Assembly: GCA_039029455.1 (NCBI GenBank)
Contig: JBCCGE010000025.1
Span: 1-39,303, forward strand
DNA: 39,303 nucleotides
Direction: 5' to 3'
DNA from: JBCCGE01 sp039029455
Lineage (GTDB): Bacteria > Pseudomonadota > Gammaproteobacteria > Arenicellales > Poriferihabitantaceae
Both the position numbers and the translations under genes were made by a program. The notes under the pieces are model-generated. The model saw only the letters and a program-made list of their open reading frames with translations. It did no database searches and was not told where the DNA came from. Positions 34,022 through 39,303 of this stretch are shown here, one piece after another; position 1 is the stretch's first letter, and each line of letters opens with the position of its first letter.

Positions 34022-34711
34022 TTAGGCGTTATTATCTGTAAAACGATACCCTACGCCGTAGATGGACTCGATCCATTCGACCTCGCTATTGGCGGCTGCA
34101 GACAGTTTTTTTCTCAGGTTTTTGATATGGCTGTCGATGGTTCGGTCTGATACAACCCGGTAATCATCGTATGCAGCGTCGAGTAATTTTGTTCGCGAAA
34201 ATACAACACCGGGTTTTTTGGCCAGTGCAAAAAGCAAACGAAACTCAACCGGGGTAAGGTCCAGTGCGATTCCGTCAAGGCTGGCTTGAAACTTGTCGGC
34301 ATTTAGTCGCAATCGTTCGGATTCTGCTGAATTTGTCTCCGCTTTCGCCAGTCTGCGCTCGATGGCATTGACGCGCGCGACCAGTTCTCTGGGACTGAAA
34401 GGTTTACAGACGTAATCATCTGCGCCAAGTTCGAGCCCGAGAATTCGGTCGATTTCCTCCACCCGCGCGGTCAACATCACGATAGGCACATCAGACTGAT
34501 GCCTGATTTTTCGGCACAGTGTCAGTCCGTCTGCTCCCGGTAACATGACGTCCAAAAGGACAAGGTCGGGTGCGTTTTCGGTGAGCCAGGGCAGGACCTG
34601 ATCACCGTGATCAAGATGTGTGGTTGCATAACCTTCCGCTTGCAGATAGTCGATGACCAGATGAGCGATCTTGGACTCGTCTTCTACAATCAGAATATGG
34701 CGGCCACTCAT
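34022..34711 (-). CDS. baeR: OmpR-family response regulator BaeR
   Basis: 229 residues. The receiver has ILIVEDESKI, acceptor Asp in LVLLDVMLPGADGLTLC and the conserved Lys in DDYVCKPFSPRELVARV. The winged-helix effector domain carries LDLTPVEFRLLFALAKKPG, YDDYRVVSDRTIDSHIKNLR and IYGVGYRF. The segments HGDQVLPWL and RTIDSHIKNLRKKL match BaeR closely. Its start overlaps the kinase stop (ATGA at 34711-34708). In E. coli BaeSR responds to envelope damage by toxic compounds and induces efflux pumps and Spy. Confidence 0.92.
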   Translation of the reverse strand: MSGRHILIVEDESKIAHLVIDYLQAEGYATTHLDHGDQVLPWLTENAPDLVLLDVMLPGADGLTLCRKIRHQSDVPIVMLTARVEEIDRILGLELGADDYVCKPFSPRELVARVNAIERRLAKAETNSAESERLRLNADKFQASLDGIALDLTPVEFRLLFALAKKPGVVFSRTKLLDAAYDDYRVVSDRTIDSHIKNLRKKLSAAANSEVEWIESIYGVGYRFTDNNA

Positions 34712-36210
34712 ATCTGCTTTCCGGGTTGCAGAGGCAGGGTGACGCGAATCATCAGGCCACCGAGACCTGATGGCGCTGCGGTGATAGAGCCGCCGTGGGC
34801 TTCAATAATTGATTTGCTGATGGACAGGCCAATGCCGGCTCCTCCGGTTGATCGATTTCTGGAATTGTCTACGCGGAACAGTCGGTCGAAAAGACGCTCT
34901 CTGTCTTCTGTGGAAACGCCAGGGAAGCTGTCCTCCACAATTATGAAGCAGACTTTGGAATCCGATTGGACCCTGACCTGGATTGTGCCGCTCCGAGATG
35001 TATATTTGATTGCGTTGTCGATGAGGTTTGTAACGACCTGTTTTATTCGACTGCTGTCGACAACTGCCCGACAGGGCTGATCAGCTTTAAGTGCAAGAGT
35101 TAGTCCTGCCGTGCTCGCGCGATTCTGGTGATGATTGACAACATCGCTTACGAGTTCAGCCAGGCTGGTCTCGTGAAACTCGAAATCAAGGTTTCCCTGA
35201 TCTGCATTTGACAACAAACTCAAATCTTCTACCAGTCCGATGAGCCGTGTGACTTCATTGTTCAGCGAGGCACTGGTTTGAGATGTAAGGGTTCTGACGC
35301 CGTCCTGCACAGCTTCGATCTCGGCCTTGAGCACAGTGAGCGGTGTTCTCAACTCATGTGCAATATCCATTATCCATTGCCGTCGCATTTGCTGATTGCG
35401 CTCGAGTGATTCGGCAAGTCGATTAAAATCGCGCGCAAGCTCTCCAAATTCATCGGTACGATTGGTGGCAATTCTTTTTTCCAAATCCCCGCTCGCCAGT
35501 TTGTCTGTTGCATCCTTAAGCGCTCTAATTGGAGATATGAAATATCTGGAAAGCAAAAATGCGGTCAGTGCAGCGGTTGCAACTGTCAGCACCAAAATCC
35601 ATACTAACAAACCACGCTGTTGTCCCAGAAAACTCAGCTCAGGGCGATCTCTAAGACGGTTGAGTTGGGCGAGTTGCAGCCATCCTACCGTGTCCGCTCC
35701 GACAACAATCTCTCGAACGGAGGCCTGCCCCTGAGTTCTGCGGCTGCCGGCGATCCAGTGGCGTTGATGGTCCAGCAAAGAGAGTCTTCGATGCAGTCTG
35801 AACTCGCCGGGTGGTGGAGTTCTTCCGGGATTATCGTGCGAAACTGAAGGCCGTATGGCAGAGTGAATCGATTCGCGAACCAGACGCCTCCACATTCTGG
35901 GGTTTCTCTGCAAAAAATTCCAGGAACCGTGCTCCTCGAAACGTTGTTCGAGTCGTGTTGCCAGACTTTCAAGCTGTTGCTGTTCAACATCCCTGATATA
36001 GCTGAGGAACCCCTCGTTCAATTGCCAGCGTGCAAGCATTACCATGCCGGTTGCGACTACTGTTATCGCAGTCAGCAACGCCATAAAGACCTTTGTTGTA
36101 ATGCTGAATTTGGGCAATTGTGTCGACACTCGGCGGTGTTCGGGATTGACGTTATACCTTGTCCGGAGACGATCATAGGCCTGTAAGACGTATCTCCACA
36201 ATGACTTCAC
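34708..36210 (-). CDS. baeS: Sensor histidine kinase BaeS
   Basis: 500 residues, slightly longer than E. coli BaeS because of a basic N-terminal extension before the first membrane helix (about 37-60). A periplasmic sensor domain (about 61-205) follows, then a second helix (WILVLTVATAALTAFLLSRY), HAMP (ISPIRALKDATDKLASGDLE), HisKA with MDIAHELRTPLTVLK, and HATPase_c (NLIDNAIKYTSRSG, STGGAGIGLSISKSIIEAHG). The G1 box reads DSFPGVS; E. coli BaeS also deviates there (DSAPGVS), so this is a subfamily trait. An ATG closer to the membrane helix could be used. Divergent from the EF-hand gene, 65 bases apart. Confidence 0.9.
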   Translation of the reverse strand: MKSLWRYVLQAYDRLRTRYNVNPEHRRVSTQLPKFSITTKVFMALLTAITVVATGMVMLARWQLNEGFLSYIRDVEQQQLESLATRLEQRFEEHGSWNFLQRNPRMWRRLVRESIHSAIRPSVSHDNPGRTPPPGEFRLHRRLSLLDHQRHWIAGSRRTQGQASVREIVVGADTVGWLQLAQLNRLRDRPELSFLGQQRGLLVWILVLTVATAALTAFLLSRYFISPIRALKDATDKLASGDLEKRIATNRTDEFGELARDFNRLAESLERNQQMRRQWIMDIAHELRTPLTVLKAEIEAVQDGVRTLTSQTSASLNNEVTRLIGLVEDLSLLSNADQGNLDFEFHETSLAELVSDVVNHHQNRASTAGLTLALKADQPCRAVVDSSRIKQVVTNLIDNAIKYTSRSGTIQVRVQSDSKVCFIIVEDSFPGVSTEDRERLFDRLFRVDNSRNRSTGGAGIGLSISKSIIEAHGGSITAAPSGLGGLMIRVTLPLQPGKQI

Positions 36211-36275
36211 ATTTCATCCACAGAAAATGACGAATTCACTACTACCCTGCAATCTCCATTCATCAGGAAATCGAT

Positions 36276-36743
36276 ATGAAATCGAAAAACATTTTTAAGG
36301 TTGTGGTGCTGCTGGGATTTGGCGCCATGGGTTTTCAATCCTCAACAGTTTTCGCCGACGGGGCCAAACAGGGCAAAAGAAAGGACGCCGGTCGAATACT
36401 TCGCATACTCGATCTTAATCAGGACGGTGAGATATCGGCGAGCGAAATTGATGCGCGTAAAACCGGCCAATTCGAGAGCTTTGACTCGGACAACAGCGCG
36501 TCGTTCAACCTTGGAGAGTTTCAGCAGCTTTGGCTGGAGCAGATGCGAGAGCGCATGGTTGATCGATTTCAACATCTGGACGCGGACGGCGATGGTGAAG
36601 TTACACGTGAAGAGTTTTCAGCACCGATAGACCGAATGCTTGCTCGACACGACGCTAATTCGGACGGGGCGTTGTCGAGAGATGAACTCCCGCGCAAACG
36701 GAAAAAGCAACGTCGTCAATCTGACAGCTCGCAAGGGTACTGA
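36276..36743 (+). CDS. Exported protein with four EF-hand motifs
   Basis: 155 residues. Signal peptide MKSKNIFKVVVLLGFGAMGF, with cleavage likely after VFA. The mature protein has four EF-hand loops: DLNQDGEISASE, DSDNSASFNLGE, DADGDGEVTREE and DANSDGALSRDE. The second lacks the usual Gly at position 6 and may not bind calcium. The C-terminus is strongly basic (PRKRKKQRRQ). CAGGAAA lies at the right distance before ATG 36276. It is transcribed divergently from baeSR with only 65 bases between, so it may be a BaeR target or a calcium-responsive partner of the sensor; that is inference. Confidence 0.88.
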   Translation: MKSKNIFKVVVLLGFGAMGFQSSTVFADGAKQGKRKDAGRILRILDLNQDGEISASEIDARKTGQFESFDSDNSASFNLGEFQQLWLEQMRERMVDRFQHLDADGDGEVTREEFSAPIDRMLARHDANSDGALSRDELPRKRKKQRRQSDSSQGY

Positions 36744-36769
36744 CACGGAGTGTCCAGGACAGTCAGAGC

Positions 36770-36799
36770 GGGGTTGCGGGGTAGTTTAGCCGCAGCCCC
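36770..36799. terminator. Possible hairpin between convergent EF-hand and NIPSNAP genes
   Basis: GGGGTTGCGG (36770-36779) and CCGCAGCCCC (36790-36799) pair over ten bases with one G-T. No T run follows on either strand, so termination is only a suggestion from its position. Confidence 0.4.
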
Positions 36800-36805
36800 G
36801 CCAAT

Positions 36806-37114
36806 TCACGCTGCAATACGCTTCAAAAAAAGACGGTTTTCCTGGCGAATAAATTTGTGTTCTTTCGCAAACGTATAATTCTCCCTTCCCATCGGATCCG
36901 ACGATAGCCTGGCCCGATATGCTTCGTAAGCGGCCAGGTTGTCGATATGATAGATGCCGTACGCAGTCGTTAGTGATCCCTCATGCGGTCCAAAATAGCC
37001 GACAAGACTGGCGCCGTTTCGAGGAATGATCTGTTCCCAGTTTCTGGCGTATTGCTCAAAAAGCTCGGATTTATGTGGATCAATCTCATATTCAATAACA
37101 CAGGTAATAGTCAT
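36806..37114 (-). CDS. NIPSNAP family protein
   Basis: 102 residues: an alpha/beta dimeric-barrel-like protein with ITCVIEYEIDPHKSELFEQY, GASLVGYFGPHEGSLTTAYG, and IYHIDNLAAYEAYRARLSSD, the usual NIPSNAP pattern. Bacterial members are often found next to catabolic genes, but no reaction is established. It is divergent from the ArsR-type regulator; the palindrome at 37175-37192 lies 61 bases upstream of its start, so it may be under that regulator. Confidence 0.88.
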   Translation of the reverse strand: MTITCVIEYEIDPHKSELFEQYARNWEQIIPRNGASLVGYFGPHEGSLTTAYGIYHIDNLAAYEAYRARLSSDPMGRENYTFAKEHKFIRQENRLFLKRIAA

Positions 37115-37174
37115 AAATTTAGCTCATTGATTTTTTATTGGCCGCGAACTTTACGCCTTGCAGGTTACGGAATG

Positions 37175-37192
37175 GTTCGATCCGGATCGAAC
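37175..37192. promoter_or_regulatory. 18-bp perfect palindrome, probable operator of the ArsR-type regulator
   Basis: GTTCGATCC-GGATCGAAC is perfectly symmetrical. It lies in the 120-base gap between the NIPSNAP gene and the ArsR-type regulator, 42 bases before the regulator ATG. Such regulators usually bind a symmetrical site overlapping their own promoter, so this is the natural candidate for control of both divergent units. Confidence 0.65.
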
Positions 37193-37234
37193 TGTTATGT
37201 CGGGGTGACGATATGAATAGGCTAGAATGGGGAC

Positions 37235-37963
37235 ATGAACAGCGGAACCGAAATTGTGAAGGTGGCGGCCTTGATTGGTGATCAGGCCAGAGCCTATATG
37301 CTCACCGCATTGATGAGCGGTCGCGCCCTTACCGCGACGGAATTAGCCAGCATTGCCGGTGTAACCCGTCAGACCGCCAGTTCACATCTAGGCAAGCTGA
37401 AAGACGCAGGTCTGGTTGGTGTCGCTACTCAGGGTAGGCATCGATATTTCAGACTCGCTGCACCGGACGTCGCACAGTTGCTGGAGAATCTTATGGGAGT
37501 GGCCCAACGGACGGGTGCGACCACACTTCGTGTAGGACCTCGGGACCCCGAACTGCGCAAGGCTCGGGTATGTTACGACCATCTTGCTGGTGATCTTAGC
37601 GTCGAGTTGTACGACGCATTGGTGAAAAACAGATGCATTCGGCTTTCATCCGATACAGACAGCAACCAGGTCCTGACGCTGACCCGGAGGGGGCGCGAGA
37701 TGATCAGCTCACTTGCAATCGATATTGATCCCAGGCCGGGGTCGCGACGCCCGCTGTGCAGACCCTGTCTGGACTGGAGCGAACGTCGTTATCATCTCGC
37801 AGGTCAGCTGGGCGCACGAATCCTTGATTTTTGTTATCGTAAAAAGTGGGCCAAACGATTGCCCGATAGCAGAATTGTGGTGTTTACGACGCGTGGTGAG
37901 GCGGCATTTCGGGCGACGTTTCTTGGTCAGCACCAGGAATTTGAAAACAATCTGAAAAAATGA
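37235..37963 (+). CDS. ArsR-family winged-helix transcriptional regulator
   Basis: 242 residues, longer than the usual 100-residue ArsR. The N-terminal winged helix has MLTALMSGRALTATELASIA, GVTRQTASSHLGKLKDAGLV, and GRHRYFRLAAPDVAQLLENL. The C-terminal half (about 95-240) holds KARVCYDHLAGDLSVELYDA and CRPCLDWSERRYHLAGQLGA, a conserved extension of a subgroup of larger regulators; the CRPCLDW motif could bind a ligand or metal. GGGG precedes ATG 37235. Its stop overlaps the start of the fumarylacetoacetase-family gene by ATGA, so it probably controls that gene together with the divergent NIPSNAP gene. Confidence 0.88.
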   Translation: MNSGTEIVKVAALIGDQARAYMLTALMSGRALTATELASIAGVTRQTASSHLGKLKDAGLVGVATQGRHRYFRLAAPDVAQLLENLMGVAQRTGATTLRVGPRDPELRKARVCYDHLAGDLSVELYDALVKNRCIRLSSDTDSNQVLTLTRRGREMISSLAIDIDPRPGSRRPLCRPCLDWSERRYHLAGQLGARILDFCYRKKWAKRLPDSRIVVFTTRGEAAFRATFLGQHQEFENNLKK

Positions 37964-38832
37964 AACTGTGTACTTTTGAAGAATCCGAGCGGGCTCGTGT
38001 TGGTGTGGTCAGAGAGGATGGCGTGGTCGACCTGTCTGCGGCTCCGGAGAGTATACGAGTCTCTGATATGCGGGTGCTTTTGAATAAAGGCAAAGTAGTC
38101 ATGGAAGAGGTGGCAGACTGGTCCCGGTCCGTTGAGTCATCATTTGAGATGTCTAACATAAGGTTGTGCGCACCAATCCTGAATCCGTCGAAGATTATGG
38201 CGATCGGTCTAAATTATCGTGATCATGTGGAAGAGTCAGGTTTGCAACCGCCTTCACTCGCGCTGATGTTCAGCAAATTTCCGTCTGCAATTGTTGGACC
38301 CGATGATGATATCGTCTGGTCGGACGCGCTAACGTCTAAAGTCGATTATGAGGTAGAGCTCGCAGTTGTAATCGGTGCTGAAGTAAAAAACGCGACTCAG
38401 GAAGAGGCAATGAATGCTGTCGCAGGGTATACGATTTGCAACGATGTTACTGCGCGGGACCTGCAGCTGGAAAAGGGTGATCAGTGGTTAAGAGGCAAGT
38501 GTCTTGATACGTTTTGTCCACTTGGACCCTGGATTGTGACCTCCGACGAAATTCCGGACCCACACGCGCTGAATCTGCAGACTCGTGTCAACGGTGATCT
38601 GCGACAGGATTCGAACACCAGACATCTGATTTACGACATTCCATATCTGATCAGTTATCTATCGGCCGCTTTCACGCTGTATCCTGGCGACATAATCTTG
38701 ACCGGCACGCCCGCTGGTGTCGGTGCTTTCAGCGACCCACCTGTCTGGTTGAAACACGGTGATGAAATCACTCTTTCGATAGACCCTATTGGAACGCTGA
38801 GCAACTCCTGCAGAGTGTCATCAGTTGGGTGA
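37960..38832 (+). CDS. Fumarylacetoacetate hydrolase family protein
   Basis: 290 residues. Core motifs: KIMAIGLNYRDHVEESG, the metal-binding E-x-E of VDYEVELAVVIG, GYTICNDVTARDLQ, KCLDTFCPLGPW and ILTGTPAGVGAF. The family comprises metal-dependent C-C hydrolases, decarboxylases and lyases acting on acylpyruvates and 2-oxo acids (fumarylpyruvate, 2-keto-3-deoxy-fuconate and others). The sequence alone does not fix the substrate. It is coupled by ATGA to the ArsR-type regulator and converges on a dehydratase of the enolase superfamily, so a sugar-acid or hydroxyproline route is as likely as an aromatic one. Confidence 0.93.
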   Translation: MKLCTFEESERARVGVVREDGVVDLSAAPESIRVSDMRVLLNKGKVVMEEVADWSRSVESSFEMSNIRLCAPILNPSKIMAIGLNYRDHVEESGLQPPSLALMFSKFPSAIVGPDDDIVWSDALTSKVDYEVELAVVIGAEVKNATQEEAMNAVAGYTICNDVTARDLQLEKGDQWLRGKCLDTFCPLGPWIVTSDEIPDPHALNLQTRVNGDLRQDSNTRHLIYDIPYLISYLSAAFTLYPGDIILTGTPAGVGAFSDPPVWLKHGDEITLSIDPIGTLSNSCRVSSVG

Positions 38833-39034
38833 TTTTTCCCTGATGCATGAGTTCCCGGAGCTCCTTTTCGGGAGCGTGCGGGCCAGGATGAACCACGAAA
38901 TTAAGCCTCTAAAGACGACTTGCATCGCCACAAGGACAATTCGGATTTGTCCCAAAATCAGTCAAAAAAGATGCGAGCTCTTGATTTATAACGCTGTATT
39001 TTTACAATCGGCCCGCCTTTATAAACGATTCGGA

Positions 39035-39303
39035 CTAGCTCCAATGCGCTACCGGTTCACCAAGAACGTTTAGATCCGGTGTCACCCCCAGACCCGGATT
39101 CTCAGGTGCCCTGACACCACCCTCAGTCAGATCAACATCAATCACACCGGTGGATCGGGATACCATGCCTCGAACATCGAGCACGCAGCGAAGATTTTTT
39201 AAGGGTACGGTCTGCCCGAGATGAAGGATTGCGGCGAATGCAATTTCAGATCCCACGGTATCCTGAATACTCATGGTCAGACCGGCTGCGATTCCGATGT
39301 CCC
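39035..39303 (-). CDS. Enolase-superfamily dehydratase (mandelate racemase/muconate lactonizing type), 3' end only
   Basis: The frame enters from beyond the window edge (DIGIAAGLTMSIQDTVGSEI) and ends at 39035 with PENPGLGVTPDLNVLGEPVA. An internal ATG at 39274 is not the start. GLxMSxQDTxGSEIAFAAI, followed by a hydrophobic barrel strand and the PGLGVxPxL ending, resembles the C-terminus of cis-3-hydroxy-L-proline dehydratases and related sugar-acid dehydratases. The catalytic residues lie outside the window, so the reaction cannot be fixed. It converges on the fumarylacetoacetase-family gene; the 200-base gap between them shows no feature. Confidence 0.75.
   Translation of the reverse strand, partial: DIGIAAGLTMSIQDTVGSEIAFAAILHLGQTVPLKNLRCVLDVRGMVSRSTGVIDVDLTEGGVRAPENPGLGVTPDLNVLGEPVAHWS

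Noticed and set aside
34708..36210. Degenerate G1 box DSFPGVS in the BaeS kinase
   Set aside because: E. coli BaeS itself reads DSAPGVS at this place, so it is a subfamily feature rather than a defect.

Overview
The window is a 39.3 kb stretch of chromosome, most likely from a free-living, probably marine, gammaproteobacterium. The evidence is a 365-residue release factor 2 with the classical +1 frameshift site, the prfB-lysS-lolCD order, UvrD and BaeSR of enterobacterial type, a tRNA-Leu with encoded CCA, and a DUF1800/DUF1501 pair. No phage, plasmid or insertion-sequence gene was recognised, so the species assignment stays open.

Layout. (1) 1-1190: an ada-type methyltransferase/AraC gene broken by an in-frame TAA at codon 9, translationally coupled to an intact ogt, closed by a 13-bp bidirectional terminator. 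(2) 1215-5767: a small peptidase-S74-type protein, tRNA-Leu(CAG) and an exported DUF1800-DUF1501 operon, all on the minus strand. (3) 6068-11557: housekeeping genes prfB, lysS, lolC and lolD, then an exported copper-chaperone-like protein. (4) 11600-15750: uvrD with a small exported protein behind it (minus), and a taurine:pyruvate-aminotransferase-like gene (plus). (5) 15808-16062: a 51-bp tandem repeat of hairpins sitting between two convergent terminators.

(6) 16194-25296, minus strand: the most unusual locus. Two NarL-type regulators (one with a degenerate receiver) and a six-TM hybrid histidine kinase lie upstream of, and apparently in the same operon as, a 1955-residue protein. That protein joins a cholesterol-oxidase-like GMC flavoenzyme, an alpha/beta hydrolase with Cys at the nucleophile position, and a PhoD-like metallophosphatase. 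I consider this the best candidate for an undescribed system. (7) 25297-25951: a gene-poor stretch with a perfect 15-bp hairpin and a glycine-rich reading-frame remnant.

(8) 25952-33384: a catabolic block with a D-aminoacylase-like amidohydrolase, a salicyloyl-CoA-hydroxylase-like flavoprotein and a polytopic permease. Divergent from these is pobA-ligC-acd: 4-hydroxybenzoate hydroxylase, the dehydrogenase of the protocatechuate 4,5-cleavage route, and an acyl-CoA dehydrogenase homologue with the residue pattern of 3-sulfinopropanoyl-CoA desulfinase. The ring-cleavage dioxygenase LigAB is not in the window. (9) 33371-36743: a TrhA/hemolysin III protein, BaeSR and a divergent exported four-EF-hand protein. 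(10) 36806-39303: a NIPSNAP protein divergent from an ArsR-type regulator coupled to a fumarylacetoacetase-family enzyme, with a perfect 18-bp palindrome between them as likely operator. Last comes the 3' end of an enolase-superfamily dehydratase cut by the window edge.

All assignments come from reading motifs and comparing with remembered family sequences. No database search was run.
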